In this document: piece after piece, positions 1-13,659 of the stretch
How the letters are laid out: the number at the start of each line of letters is the position of its first letter
Position numbering within the stretch: the stretch's first letter is position 1
Assembly (NCBI GenBank): GCA_022592445.1
Contig: JABYQR010000009.1
Location: forward strand, 124,001 to 188,000
Direction: 5' to 3'
Source of the DNA: Cytidiella melzeri
Taxonomy: Eukaryota > Basidiomycota > Agaricomycetes > Polyporales > Irpicaceae
Length of the DNA: 64,000 bases
Translations under genes and position numbers: made by a program
The notes under the pieces: generated by a model
Databases searched by the model: none
What the model saw: only the letters and a program-made list of their open reading frames with translations
Told to the model about the DNA's origin: nothing

Positions 1-611
1 CGTGACCCTGATGCCCAACCTGGTTTGCACGACGAACCACTCAAACTGTTGCAGTGTTCTCATCGGTCTGACGCTTGCAACGACCGATGACTTCAACACG
101 CTCTTCATCGTCATTATCTTCCACCGTACGCTCCGTCTCACGTTTTCACGCGTAACGACAGCTGACCTCCCGGCGGGTTCACCCAGAAATGTTCGAAGGT
201 CTTGGTGTCGGCTCTCGTCTAGCATACATGCAGCTCCCCCACAAATACTCTTACATACCCATCGTCGGCGCCGTCCTCTACGGAATTACAACTCCTATAG
301 GTATGCTCCCACTCTCATCCACGTTTCTACTTGGTCATGGCAAAACAACTAACGCAAGCTCAGGAATCGCCGCAGGCCTCGGCGTCAGGACAACATACAA
401 TCCAGACAGCACCACGGCGAGCATCGTCAGCGGCATCCTCGACGCATTTGCGGCGGGGATCCTGATGTACACTGGCCTGGTGGAGCTCCTCGCGCACGAG
501 TTTTTGTTCAACAAGGAGATGATCGAGGCGTCGAATGGAAAGCTGACGTATGCGTTATTTTGCATGTTGGCGGGGGCTGGCATTATGGCTCTCTTGGGTA
601 GATGGGCATGA
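1..611 (+). CDS. ZIP-family zinc transporter, C-terminal part (5' end outside window)
   Basis: This is the 3' end of a ZRT/IRT-like (ZIP) plasma-membrane transporter that would carry zinc into the cytoplasm. Visible exons are 55-125, 187-300 and 364-611. The splice 125/187 joins a codon to give FHQMFEGLG, and 300/364 gives TTPIGIAAGLG. Both are hallmark ZIP transmembrane IV/V motifs with the metal-binding His, Glu and Gly residues. The end of the protein contains LVELLAHEF, as in the last two helices of fungal ZRT1/ZRT2-type proteins, and stops with LLGRWA. The frame upstream of position 55 appears to be intron, ending in a tgcag acceptor. The 63-nt second intron is in frame and free of stops, so unspliced RNA would also read through. 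Zinc as the substrate is inferred from the family; iron or manganese cannot be excluded. Confidence 0.9.
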
Positions 612-1400
612 GGAGAGAGCTTGGATTTGAATGAGAGATTTGTTAGAGCCAGCGTGGCTGCAATGCTGTACGTTGCATACGTCCTTGGTAAACACGACGC
701 GATAGTCCGTTGTGAAAGCTCCTTCAACCTTACTTGGTGTGCAAAACATGTCTACCTTGGCGTCACCCCTGAAAATTATTGGAAACACAGCTATGGTATT
801 CTTAATTAGCTTGATCTTCGTGGCCGTGAACAGCTTTATTATGAAACAAGCCCAGCGAGGATGTCTACACTCAACTTGAAACCTCTTTTGTCCAGAACAT
901 CGCTTGCTTGGCTAAGCAAGCGAATAGCTTCACCCTTGAGTCCTACTACACTCCCGACGGAAACACTAAACCCGAACGAGGTCTCAACGTTCAACGTTCA
1001 GTCACAGCGACGATAATCGCAATCATTATACCGAGGACATTCGTTTCATGGCTCTCGGCTTGCCATTCAAAGAGAGGCTCACTGGCCTATCTAAGAAGCA
1101 AATCGCCTTCTCGTCCACGGACTCCATGTCGCAGTCCACTATGATGATTGCTTCCGATGGAGGCATGTACGACGAATGAGAGCACACAAGTATTAAGACA
1201 GGTTTGATGGGCTATGTATGTATATAACTATATGCGTTGTGTGACAAATGCTAGGGAAACGAGAAAACTAAGGTCCAAGTCCGACTGAGTATGGGGGCGA
1301 GAGGAAAACAGTAAAACGAGTGAGAAAATGTCTCTATAATGAAAGTCCTTGTAGCGTAAAGAATTCATGAGATGAGATGCTACGCCGCCAGAGCCTCAAT
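612..1400. other. intergenic, no supported gene
   Basis: Downstream region of the ZIP gene and of the convergent chitin synthase gene. The short open frames here (for example 908-1144) show no recognisable motif and no convincing intron structure. I see nothing else in it. Confidence 0.5.
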
Positions 1401-4400
1401 TTATGAAGCGCGACTGAGGAGCACGCGATCGATGGCAGCGTTGATCACCGCCTTTCTGCTCGAAAGATCCATTCCGTACTGGCCTTCGAGCTGCCTCCTG
1501 ATCTCCCGCTTCGTGACAGTCGTAAGGTCCGCATCGTGCAGCAAGTGCATCACCGTCTGCTCAATCTCCATGTCACTAGGCCCTCCTCCAGCCAAATCAA
1601 CATCCTCCGGGCTATGACTTTGAGGGATCTGAACGTCGAGGTAGTTCGTCGGAGGGCGCGAGGGCATTGGCGCGTGCAGAGCGCCGCCGCCACCATATCC
1701 TATCGACATTGGAGTGTTGCGACCGGATTGATAGCCTGGTGGTGGGTGCGCCAAGTTCATCTGAGAGGGCGACGGAGAATACCCGCGAGACAGGGCAGGC
1801 TCGTAATAGGTCTCACGGCCGTAGACAGACGCAGTGTGTGATTCAGGGTACCCTTCGTTCTGCATTTTCGTCGGAGGAACCCATGACCCGATACTATGGT
1901 TGGACTCTTGGTCCCAAAGCTCATTCTCCTGCAAATAACCCAGTTGATAAGTGACCGGACAGGACAAGCACAAAATTACGCACGTAGTCATTCCAGGACT
2001 TCAGCGGTATGCTACGAGGATCGAACTTTCCCTCATCCTATGCGCATGATATATCAGTGTGCGGTATGAAAAAATATATCGGAACCTGAAGACGTACGTG
2101 AACCACAAGCTTCTTTCCCGACTCTCCTAGAATGATACGTGTCTGACCCCATGAGAAATCGTCCATGTGCCAGAAAGAATAGAGAGGAAGGAAGAGCGAG
2201 AAAACCGGAATGGCGAGAATGTAAAACACCATCCATCCAACCATGTCCCATTTGCGACGTAACACGAAGACCAACGCCTGAAGACCGTACACCGCGGCAA
2301 TCATGATAATCGAGAGCTGCGGTATTGCCTTGTGCTCCCCAGCAACCAGATAGATGAGGTAGACGATCTGAAAAGACGTCGTCAGTCAATTATAGTCTTG
2401 AGAGAGGACAGCTTTTCGGTAAACGTACATATGCGACTGTGACTGGCGAAGTGATTGTGGACACGAGATCAAGCATGACGACAAACCGCATCGAGAAACA
2501 ACAGAAACCGCACAGTTGCTCCAAGAAGATGAGTTCACCGAGGTTGTGCACCGTAGAGTTGATCCAACGACGACGTTGGGATAGCAGCACCTTCCAGTCA
2601 TCTGGGGCTACGGTGTACGCATGTGCGTCACGGACGAACTGAGTCTTGAAATTCGAGAAATGCTTCAGGAGCAACGTCGTAAGGTAACGATCTTCACCAA
2701 GATGCAGCAGATTCTTCATATGGAGCGTGTCCACGCGATTTTCAGCGTAGTCCTGAATGAGCTGATTACTAATCAACAAAGGTTTGTGAGTGTCCGGCGT
2801 CCTCAGACGGTAGAGCGTGAAGCAACCGGGCAAACAGGTGACGGAGCCGAAAAGCGATTCGAACGCCTTGGACATGTTGTGAGAGATGAAGTACTCGTAA
2901 ACCTGCATCATCGTGATGATAGACTGCTTGGAGTTCGCAAGCTCGGTTTCACCACACACCCCAAGGAGCTTCTTGTCATGCATCATTCTATGGCAGCGAC
3001 CTAGTAAGACAATGGGGTATCGCAAGGCACAATAAATCGCTTACGCAGAAACAAGACGGTTGAGAGACATCGGCGCGACAGTTGTATCGGCATCAACCAT
3101 GAAAGCGTATTCGTAGAATGTCGGGTTTACACCAATGACATTCTTGATCTGATGATAAATCTCCAGCTCAAGAGGGTTCATCGGAGCATTGAAGTGCACC
3201 TGTGTAGCGATCAGTCTTGATGAACAGTTTTGAACGCCGCGACATACCTTGTTCAAAAAGTGCATGAGTACCAGCTGGGAGTCACGCTTGCCCCGATTTC
3301 CGGGACGCTGCTTCTCGCCAGGCTTGCCACTTTTCACCACGACGATGTAAGGGACCACATGACCAGAAGTCTCGTACAAGCCGGAGAAGACCTTGCCCAT
3401 GTTATGCTGTTTCGATCCTTCGCCCAACGACAAAAAGCTCAGAGGCTCGGCGTCGACATTAGGATTGGCCCCGAGAACATCCAAGACAATTCGTGGAGTG
3501 GGCTGATCATTGCCCGCACCGACGACCATTCCGTCACAGATGATGAACAACAGCTTGCGCTTATCGTCGTACTTGGTCTGAGCCAGCGAGTCAATCGTCT
3601 TCCTCAGCGACGCAGCTCCTTCGGTGTAACATGGGACCTGGCAGATGACGAACTTGTCGTGGTCCTCAGGGGCGCGCGCCGAGCCGAAGTTGATCGATGC
3701 AATGAACTTGAAACCGATAACACTGACCATCATGAGAGAAAGCGCCAGTAGAATATACTGTGAGAATAAGCATTGCGGCGAGTTACGGTTGTCGAGACGG
3801 CCAATCGTGAACAGGTTACGCAGGCACGTCCTCTGCCAGCCCATCACATTGCTGGGTAGATTAATGGCATCGATTTTCTTCGTCACGTCTTGACCCGAGT
3901 TGAACTGGAACACGTCGACGATTTGTGGGTCCATGAAATGTATGTCAATGCCCGAAGGGGCCTGTTGACCCTTAGGACTCTGGATAGCTGGACCGTTTGT
4001 GACGTAGTCGGTGAGATCGTAGACCAGTCCTCTGTATACACCGACAGAACGTTTTGCACTCGCCATATTCTTGAGTTCTTTAGATGTGTAGCCCAAAAAT
4101 CCAACACGGTTATTCCACCGCATGACCGTCATGGACTCGAAGTACCAATCCGGCCGAGAATCTCCTGTCACAACTCTGAAGTCATGATACTGTGAGTTCG
4201 GGTCGGTGTTGTTGGAAGAATCCAGGGCAACGTAGGGACTGACGGAGCCCGTTACTCCATTACAGAGGGCGCTAACCTGCAGCACTGTCAGATTACCACG
4301 CTCGTAGTCATATAGCAATGGACATAACGTACCTGGACGGGAAAAATATTATCGGCAGCAACACCACCATACTGGAGAAGAGACTTCGCCGGGACAACTG

Positions 4401-7400
4401 GAATAATCCGCTGGTGTGTAGCCGCGACCTCAGTCAGATCAAAGACTTCTCCCCGGATAGAAGTATAAACGTTATTCGGGCTGTTCTGAAACGAGTGCGA
4501 CTGCAGCTCGCTAGTGCTGAAGACATGTTCCGTGGGGCAGATGATTGGTCCAATGACAGCAATCACGAAAATCGCACAACCACAAATGAACCAGATAAGC
4601 ATGTTGAGTGCGAGCTTCTCTCTCCAGGCCTGCTGAACGTCAGGTCGTTTCATCCTGCCGAACCACTTGAGGAATACCGTGGGAATCCAGAACGTCAGGA
4701 TCCAACACAACGCAACCCATCGCCGGCGAGCAGAGCTCTCTTTAAGTATCTCCACCGTTTCGCCTTCTTGGACCTCTCCGGCCAAAGGCTCCTTGTCAGA
4801 CAAGCCCTTGTCCGCATTCTGGAACATGTTTCGTGAGGGAGCGTACGACTCCGTCCCAAAGTTCGACATGGATTCGTTGTCACGATGGCTCGTAAGGGCG
4901 CTTCGAACGTCGTAATCTTCGCTGCGTACGGACTTGCTCTCATCATAATCGTCGTAAGCGTCTGAGCGGTGGAAAGGAGAAGCATGCGCTACAAGAGGCA
5001 GTTGCTGATTGGACTGGCCGAAGGGATCGTTATAACCTCCTTCGTAGGGACCCTCGACATCAGGAGTAGCATAAGGAGCATAATCGTTCAGGCCGCGTGG
5101 ATCAAGACCGGCTTCTGCTTCTGCATCGCGTACTCGGTTGCGCTTTTGTTCATCAGTGTCACGGGAGCGGAGGTCGTCCTCGAGTCTGTGGAAGGCAGCG
5201 TGCGACAAGAAGACCTAATAACAAGTAATTCAGAACGTAGGTATTCGTCAAATCAATCGCACTTACCATACTCGTACCCAACACGAGATCCCGTTCCTCC
5301 AAGCCCAGCGCGGTCCTAGCTTGCCCTACCTGCTCCCGTTCTTCGCCTTCATGAACATTCACATTATCCAAGGCTTCTCGGTACCTGTCGACAAACTCTT
5401 GACAAGTCATTGCCGCCTCAAAGACATTGATGCAACGGCGCGAGATCTCTGCCAATCCCAAACTGCGTACCTGCCCCTTCACAGAACGACCCTCCAGCTG
5501 ATTGGGCAGTTGGGAGTCATTCGGGGTGATGCAGAAGACATACCACGCTTGTGCCTCATCAAGGGTTTCGAACAAGGTGTCCAGAGCTGCCCGAAATTGG
5601 CCGGCAATACAAGGTGGACCACCGGTACTAGGCTCCTCGTCTTCTTTGTCTTTGTCGTCATCTGTCTCGCGAACGGTAGGCATACGTTTAATGGTGCCCT
5701 TGCGACGGGTCGAGGGAGCGCGCATCGGCTTGACAGGCTGTTGGGCGGAAATGATCGTCTCCTCGTTGCGAGGATGAACCTGGGTAGCGACAGCCTTGGA
5801 AGTGAAGAGGCTGCGTACAAATGGGTTTATGGAGCCAGTTCCATCGGCTGCAGCAACTTCGGTAGAGCTGGTTCCTCGCAATAGAGAGACGAAGTCAGGA
5901 CTCATCAGGTCCTGATTACGTTCGAGGAAGCCCTCTGACGAGTATGTCACAGGACCTGTGAAGTGATTTACGGTGAATGTCGGGAAGCCTGATCTATCCG
6001 CAGCGCCAGTCTTAAAAGAAGAGTGGTTGCCCCAGCGTTTACCGAATGCCTCTACCATCGTCTGATTTGTCTTGCGGGGCTGTCTTCGAGCCTGATCGTC
6101 CATGATGTGAATCAAGCCGCCAGGTTTGTTTTGTAGGAGGCGAAGACACTCCGAGTTGTCGAAATAGGGAACTTGTGGCACCAGGCGTGAGATGCCCTCG
6201 TTATTGTACTCGGCGACGTGACTCTCGAATAAGCGCTTCTGAATGAAATGATGAAGCGTCTCGTTCGCGAAGTTGACACAGAACTGGTCCAAGCCGTTCG
6301 ACCGACTGGTGAGATTCTGAGGGCCGGGCAAATCAAGTATGGCGATGAAACTTGAGAAGTCATCCTTGTGTAGACGCTGGTTGATATGCTCGTTTAACCA
6401 TGTAAAAAGGAGGGCGTAGAGGGTAACGGCAAGCTCATCTCGGTTGTCCGCGGCACCATCTGGGTCCAAGAAGACAGTGCACAACTCCTTCTTAACCAGC
6501 CGCGTACGGTATGTCAACGCGATCTCCAACGCGGCAGGCTGTACGCCTAGGAATTCTGCGACGATCTCCAGAATGTCAAGGTTCCGAACGACAGCAGCAT
6601 CCTCATTCCGGTGACGATCAATGGTGAACTCAAGATTGCCGAGGTGCAAAATCGCAGCGATCAGCTGGCAGGTCTGCGCGACATGTCGCTTGGAAAAGCC
6701 AACGTTTTTCAACGCATTCTTCAGCTGATCGAACCTAACCGCGTCATCCTCCCGGCCTTGGTTCGTCCTACCAGGTGCGGCTCTCTGAGCAAGGTATCGA
6801 TAGCTTGCCTTTTCGTTCAGATGCATATGGTGCCTTTCGTCCGGCGAAGCACCTGCCATCAAATAGTAGAAGATGTGGAAGTTACGCTCGCCGGAAGGTA
6901 CTGCGGAGACTCGATTGCGTTCCAAGTAGTAGTCAATCGTCTTGGCACCGCACAAGCGACCACGATCTGTGAACTGCAGCTCCGTGTACTTGCCGAACCG
7001 TGACGCATTCGAGTTGAACAAGGTCCGAGCGTTACCAAAGGACTCCAGAACGAATTCCGCCGCCGGCAGCTGCTGCCCGAGCTTTGCGCCCTTCTTGCCT
7101 GGGTTGCTTACGCTGAGGTCTAGAATAGTTTTGATAGCCAACCTCCTGCTTTCCGACTTTCCGCTCCCTGTCTCGCCGCTGAGAGACAGTCAGGCGCGCA
7201 AAGTAATAGCCACGAGCAGCATGAGATTTACCTTAACAGAATACACTGGTCCTGCGTTGTCCGCCTCATGTGGTAGTACGCGTTGTTCGCAAGTTGAAAA
7301 ATGTGGGGAGGCAGTAGCACCTTTCCAGCTGTTGTATCTCTGTACTCTGCGGCGTACTTGTGCATGACTGCGTCGGAATTGCTGGAGACATATTTGTGGG

Positions 7401-7569
7401 GATTGACGGCAACTAGAGCAGAGGTTCCGATGTTGGTGTAGATGGTGTCCACCATGAAGCGTTCGCGGATGCATGATACGATAATGTCGTCGGATACCGA
7501 GGGTAGTGTTGCAAGATCGGTGACGGCTTCCAGTCGCTGGTGGATGCCCAGCGTGGACTGCCGGCTCAT
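1401..7569 (-). CDS. chitin synthase with N-terminal myosin motor-like domain (class V)
   Basis: This membrane enzyme polymerises UDP-GlcNAc into cell-wall chitin; its myosin-like head is thought to help place it at hyphal tips. Nine exons (minus strand): 7569-7232, 7178-5267, 5214-4333, 4276-3248, 3199-3045, 2987-2429, 2367-2098, 2037-1984, 1928-1401, giving about 1908 aa, normal for this class. The P-loop GETGSGKS lies near residue 114 and is rebuilt across the first splice. A cytochrome-b5-like segment follows near 1100-1140. The catalytic domain shows [13 protein letters not shown] near 1420, EDRYLT near 1536 and QRRRW near 1575, followed by several membrane helices. A DEK-C-type domain ends the protein. 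The 2988-3044 intron uses acceptor ATAG rather than the nearer CTAG, because only that keeps the conserved frame. The ATG at 7569 was chosen as the first one ahead of the motor domain. It is divergent from the ZRG17-like gene. Confidence 0.93.
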
Positions 7570-8170
7570 GTCTCCTGCGTAGAGTAGGCAAGAGAGAGGT
7601 CAAAGGAGAGACAAGAGACTGCGGTGAATAGGTTCGTCGTCGCTGTATGCGACGCCGTGATGGTCGTCGGTGAGAAAGCAGCAGCCACGGTCACTCTCTC
7701 CGTGCAGTATTAGTTTGGATGACTAAGCAGACAACCACAGCGTAGGGCTAGCTTCACTACTGGCTGTGTTACACACAACTCTCTCATGGGCTGAGGGTCG
7801 CTGAAATCAATTCTTTTCCCTTCAGCTGTGTCTTGCACTCGTCTGGGTACTTTTTGACTGCCATACAGTGACTGTGATAGTGAATGGCCCATAGTGATAT
7901 GTTTAATGTGCTCGGCGGCTACGAGCCAACGCTATTTGATGTAAACGACTTGCATTCTGTCCCCCATCTTGTAACTATTCACAACGTCCACATCTACCCA
8001 GACGAGCGTGCTCTGTGCACTCACTCACCGATAGGTAGCCCTAGAGGTGTTAGTCGCGTGAGTCACTCTACCTTTGCCGAGCGAGCATACTTTCTGAGTC
8101 TGCTCTCGACTTGTCACAACAATTTGTCCGTTGTTACAGGCAGTCCTAGCAAGCTCACAGCTACTCAGGC
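7570..8170. promoter_or_regulatory. divergent promoter region, chitin synthase / ZRG17-like gene
   Basis: About 600 bp between two divergently oriented start codons. No gene is visible inside it. It must hold both promoters, but I can point to no specific operator or clear TATA box. Confidence 0.45.
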
Positions 8171-10763
8171 ATGCACCGAAGGAAATCGAGCAAGGGGGAA
8201 CAGGACGATGTCCCCGTTATATCTGTTTCGGAAGCCTCCCCGTCATCGCTACGGCCAACTACACTAAATGGTGTGCCGACAGATGACAACAGCACCGGGA
8301 GAGTGGGCGGGGGCGGTGTAGGGGAGGAGCTCAGTTCGTTCAGCTTTGGGTCAAGTAGAACGACCGCTGCTGTGAATGGGCATTCTGGCTGGGGTAACCT
8401 TTCTCAGTCACAGCGAAGTCGTGTCGCGTCTGTACCTGCGGTATCTTCGCCGCTGCATGATCAGTTTCCAACCTCTCAATCCCACCCACCGAACCCTCCC
8501 TCTGCAGGACCGTATCGGACGTCTTTCACGACATCCAGAGCTTCACAAAGCGGCATCAATACTCTGCACGGCCCAAATGGCTCCAGGCATCCTCAAGCTC
8601 CCGCCATGCGACAATCACTGTCACTACCATCCTCTCACAACTCTCACTCACGCACTCGATCTGTATCCGGCCCTTTCTCCCCCAGCACTCCTTCCCCTCT
8701 TGCCACTTCCTTCCCTATCCCCCAGTCAATTTCGTATCCTCCCCCAGGCTTGGCATCTGGCTCATCTACAGTGGTCATTGGCTCACCTCCCAAAGGCCGT
8801 GGTCTTTCCAATGGTAATGGAGTCCCTTCGACGTCTGTCTCAAACTCTCCAGCGCACACGCGAAGGCATTCGCGGTTGCATTCCCGCAACCTCTCTATAT
8901 TCTTTCCCCGGCCTGGCTCGCTCCCCGTGACCGCTATAGACGAGGATGGCGCACAGGAAGTAGATTTCAGCTCATCCCCGTCATATAGCAGTACGTACAG
9001 CTCAGACGATGGTGTGCTCATGCCTTCTTCCTCGTCTCCGGCTCCAGGTCAACGAAGTTTTCGAGAAGGATTCAAATTTGGCGCACGACCTCCTGGCTCT
9101 ACTTCTGACCAAGAAGCGGCACCAGACGCTTCCCAAACCACTCGACGAGGGCATCACCACAAACACTCCCTCTCACACAACTTCTTTTCTTTCCTCGAGC
9201 CCGGTGGTGGTTATGAGGATCTTCACACACAGCCGACATTGACACCCGTCAGCCCTTGGAACCCAATATCACCATTTCCTGTACAAAAGAGCAGTAGCAT
9301 ACACACCCAAGTGGATTATACATATCCGGCGGATAGCATGAAAGGCCACGGCCTTGGCGTTATCCAACGAGACGACTCACCTACTGCCCACCCCCGTGCT
9401 CCGCCAGAAATTGACACTACGGCGTTTGCGATGGCGATAGTCCAGTTCGTTCTGGGCGCAAGTCTTTGGGTCGCTGGTCAGCAGATTGGCTCGCTATCGT
9501 GCACGGGCTTAGGCTACTGGGTGGTGTTCGACTCATTTGGCGTATGTCTGGGACACGTACTCCCGGGTTACGTGGCAAAGCTAGAGTCGAAGTCCGGTAA
9601 TCAGTGGTCTTACGGGTGTGCATCTTTATACTACGAATATCGCTTGGTACTGACGCTGACTTCTCGAAAACAAGAAACTCGCGATTGGAAACTCTCGCAT
9701 TATATGCGCAAGCTGTCTACCTTCTATTTGCATCGGTGTACGTTTGCAAGGAGACAGTGGAGCATATTTTACTGTCTGCGGGAGAAGGCCATCATCACCA
9801 TCACGGCGACGAGGTGACGGACATATTTGGGTGAGTAGTGGCGCAAATGTTGTTATAGCTGTCCTCACGTCACAGTAGAATCGACTTCCCTCCGTACCTG
9901 TTATGCATAACATTATTATCGCTCATTGGAACTGCTACCATCTTCAATAATCAATCCAAGGTCGTCAGCGGTAAGCCCTATAGCTGGTCTTCCAGGTCAT
10001 ACTTGTGTTGACGCTGCGATAGCTACCGGCAACCATATCCCGCCTGTACTTTCCTTTGTCCCAACCCGGTTTCGCCACAGCATGTCCCACTACACATACC
10101 CGCCAATACTCGCAAATCTACTCTCTAATCCGTATGCCCTTGCGCCGCTCTGCTTTTGCACGGCTATTCTTTGTGCACTTTCTGTCCTTCCTAGGTGAGC
10201 CGTGACACAATCGCTGCTACCAGCAACAATGACGCTAATTCTCGCCAAGTTACCAACATCGCTCTTTCGATCTAATGTTAGCCGCAATCGAGACAATTGT
10301 CACGTTCAGTCTCGCCTACCCTGCTGCTGTCGCTCTCGGCGCCGTGCTCCTCCAAACTGCGCCACCAAGAGGTCTACCAGGAGGACGAATGGAAACATTC
10401 TTGCGGGCGATGCGCGAGGTTGGTAGTAACTGGCTGATCTAGCAGATCTGTCATTGATGCAGATTTTCTCTGTAGATTGAGCGGCACGATAAAGTCCTTC
10501 ATTTACCTGCTCCTCATATATGGCAGCTCACGCCGTATTTTGCGCGCCCGGAGTCCGTCCGTTCCTTGAACGACTTTGATGGTCCCTCACAATCGCTCGT
10601 TGTGACTCTCGAGTTACACGTACCGCAATCCCTGTCGGATGACGAAGTGCTGGAACTGACGGCATGGGCGTGGGACCGTTGTAAAACGGCACTCAAGTAT
10701 GGCACTCGAGATGGGGGCGGTGAAGGCGAAGCCGAGGTGACGATAGGCGTTGTGAGAGGATGA
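8171..10763 (+). CDS. ZRG17-type cation diffusion facilitator subunit
   Basis: Probable partner subunit of a secretory-pathway zinc transporter; in yeasts Zrg17 works as a heteromer with Msc2/Cis4. Exons: 8171-9615, 9675-9830, 9876-9970, 10023-10194, 10250-10418, 10476-10763, giving about 774 aa. The first about 390 residues are Ser/Pro-rich and probably disordered. They are followed by TGLGYWVVFDSFGV, the Zrg17 form of helix II, and by a second helix pair containing ASVYVCKETVEH. A five-His cluster follows in the loop GEGHHHHHGDE. Later exons give further helices and a soluble C-terminal domain. The Asp/His pair that binds zinc in active CDF proteins is replaced around GLGY..FD, as in Zrg17, which suggests a regulatory subunit. 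Exon phases all agree. A ZIP transporter lies 8 kb away. The start codon is the first of a long open frame and could be further downstream. Confidence 0.82.
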
Positions 10764-10969
10764 GGAAATAGAGGATGAGCCTGCATATACAGAGTTAAAG
10801 CTTACCCCGGATTTGTTGGACATGGACTTATGCGCGACATGGAGTTGGTGTCAGACGGCATGTATCTCACCTCTCGATTACATGCATTCCGCAGTGTCCC
10901 GCTTGCGAAAGTCATGCACGCAAACAAAGACAACAGAGATGGATGGGATGTAGGGTGGCGACAAATATC

Positions 10970-12428
10970 CTACTTTTTACCGGATGCTTTCCCTTTCCCC
11001 TTGCCTTTACCGAAAGACTTGCCCTCGAAGCCAGGTCTCCCTTTGCCTTTTGGCTTAACACCCGTCTGTTTATCTTTTCTCCTTTCGTTTCGCGAAGCAA
11101 TGTTATCAGCTCTCTTCTTTTGTTTAGCGGCCATGGAGGTGGCCAGCTGCTCCTTCCGCTCGTCCCTATATCGACTTTAATAGGCAGCCTGAGTACGCGA
11201 GATATGATACGCACCAGTTTTGCTTGCTTTTGACTTTACCTTTCTCCTTTCTTTTGGCAGCCTTCTTGAGTCGCGACTCGTCGTCGTGTACCTTGACACC
11301 TTCCATGCGAGCCTCTGCTTTCTCCCACTTCTCCCTCTCGGCAATCTCTTTTTGCTTTTCTTCGGGCATCGCAGCGACCTTTTCTTTGCGCGCGGCAAGT
11401 TGAGCGAGTGCTTGTTGTGGATTCGAAGCAGTTTTGAGGTGGTTGTGAGAGCTCTTCTTGCTTGAGCCTGCAACAGCGTACGATACATTCGCGAAGCCCG
11501 GCGCTGGGGCTGCTTTCGACGTCGAAGCAGAACTCTGGTCTGGAACCAGCAGCTGAGTCTTTGGAGGTGTTAGAAACGTAAATACGCTCGGAGAGGTAAG
11601 ACGAGAGAGTAGAAACCTTAGTTGAGGGCCCTTTATCGTGCTCCTTCTCCTTTCCTTTCTTTCCTCGCGCTTCCGCCTCTCGCCTTATCTTCTCCTTCGT
11701 CTCTTTCCTTCTACGCTCTCTCATTTCCGCCCGCTGTGCCCTACGCTCCTCCAACAGCTCATCCCGACTCCCAGCTTCGCCGTACCCACGATCCGATGTC
11801 CTGTAACCTCCACCTCGACGGAGCACGGCCATCCGCGCATGGAGTTTTTCGCGTAGTTGCTGTATACCACCGGTAGACGGCATGGGAACAAAGTCCGCGC
11901 TCTCCTCTATCTCCTTCTCATCATTCGAACCATCACCCTCCAGAGAGATATCTACCTCCATGGTAGGGTGATCATCCTCATCCTCGCCGTCTGACTCGAC
12001 GACCGCTTTCCGCTTCCCCTTGCTCTTGCTTGAAGCTTCCTGCTCCCTCAAAGCATTTTCTTGTTGAATCTCGAGGACAGTCTTATTGTTGGCTGGGTCG
12101 AGCTTGAAGAAATGAGAAAAATTGGAATATGAGATGGAATGTGATTTGAACGAAGCTTTACCTTGTCGCGTTTAGCTTTCTTGGTGGCTTCCTTGATAGC
12201 TTGCTTTGGTGCTTTCTGCTTCTTACTGTTTTTCTGATACTTGGACGCAAGCTAGAAGAGTAAGCAGATCAGTAGATGAAATGGCTTCTGCAAAGACATA
12301 GTGCTGACCTGCTCTTCAGATTGCTCTTGCACGAGGTAGTACTTTGCAGGTATGAGATTCAGCAACGTCTCGAATGTAGCGTTATGTTTTTCAAGCGAGG
12401 CCTGGAGCTCAGATAGCGTGGTCGGCAT
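10970..12428 (-). CDS. RRP14: SURF6/Rrp14-family ribosome biogenesis protein
   Basis: Nucleolar protein of the SURF6 family, needed for rRNA processing and assembly of pre-ribosomes. Exons (minus): 12428-12309, 12251-12162, 12102-11617, 11552-11215, 11165-10970, about 409 aa. The N-terminus carries the family signature around LLNLIPAKYYL. The middle is acidic, then very rich in Lys, Arg and Glu (predicted helix). The C-terminal conserved block around residues 290-370 includes KQNWDERKEQLATSM and ADNIASRNERRKDK, typical of SURF6. It ends in a Gly/Lys-rich tail (GKGKGKGK). The third intron was placed at acceptor ctcag (11553) because it alone restores the conserved frame. Expected to be co-regulated with other ribosome-biogenesis genes, though no motif was identified. 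Confidence 0.88.
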
Positions 12429-13659
12429 TGCACTATAGGCTAGATACCTTCAGTCGGTTGTACCTCCTTCAATCGCGACTCGTGAATGAGTGCAAGGCAG
12501 AGTCGATGAGAACGGAGGGTAGCACAGGATATTGAGGACCAGTCTTCGAAATTTCGTCACGCTTCAACACTTCTGTGACTTTGTGACGATCAGGTCAATG
12601 TCACACGAGGCCACAATGTGAGCGCCTCGCTCTTTGCTTGTCTTTGTTTGATACCTGATTCTGCCGCACTCGTTGAGCGTTGAAGTCCGTCCCGTCACGG
12701 GTCAGACTGGAGCTCACCGCTGAACTTTGGGTCTGCTAGCTACTTACTGACCGCAAGGAATAGCAATTTTATTGACTGTTGCTGAATACGCTCAGTAAGT
12801 GAGTACATAAGATCATTGGGATTTGCCTATATCGGCCCCATAGTATCGTTCCGTTGTGGCTGGCTGCGAACGGCTCGACACAAAGTACTGTGATGCCACA
12901 TGGGTGCTGGCAGTGACATTGCCGTTGCCAGGTATCAAATTCCGAGTCGGCGCAAGACATGCAAGACCATAGGACAGAGAGACTAAGGTTGACCGTGACC
13001 GCCAGAGTAGGGCAAGGCGCCTGGAGAGAATGCTGAGACGGGCGGGAGCTGCCTAGGTACTGTAGCGTGGAATAGTTGGGCGCAATGAGGCGCTGGCAAC
13101 TGCATGTCCAGGAACAGTACTAAATGTCGGATCTTCTCAATAAGAGCCTCACTCTGCAGTGGCACCGTGTGCCAGTTGGTGTGGTATTCGGCGAGGATGA
13201 CTCGTCTGGTCGGCATTCTTGTGTGAATCCTGCATGCGTCGTCAGTGTCGTGGCCCGTGAAGCTTGTCGAAAGGCCCGGGCACTGTGCCACTGTACAAGT
13301 ACTCGACAGTTCAGCGTAGATGAACAGCTGGTGTATACTGTTTGCGTAGTGTATAGCATCATCCCCCGCATAGTACCTGGTAATATTGCGAACATATGTA
13401 GCTACGGCGGAGGGGGTCATAGCCATGTTGGAAGACGATGTGATTGCTATATTCGGTAATAAGGCGCATCAATTTTCTGGGCGCTTAATGGGTTTCTATT
13501 GTCCTGTTGCCTTTTTTGGGTATGGCCTATTGTCATCGCACACAAAAGACTTTGACAAAAGACTCTGCCCGCAAAGCCTCTTTCACAATTAACAAAAGCC
13601 AGTGATCTCAGGATGGAAGCCTTCGTCTCCCTCATTCCCTTTCTTTCACCTCTACCAAC
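12429..13659. other. intergenic between divergent SURF6-like and ABC genes
   Basis: About 1.2 kb with short open frames on both strands (for example 13426-12983 minus) that carry no recognisable motif. It must contain both promoters. A pyrimidine-rich stretch lies just before the ATG at 13660. Confidence 0.4.

Noticed and set aside
12983..13426. 147-residue minus-strand frame between SURF6-like and ABC genes
   Set aside because: No motif and no splice support; low-quality composition.
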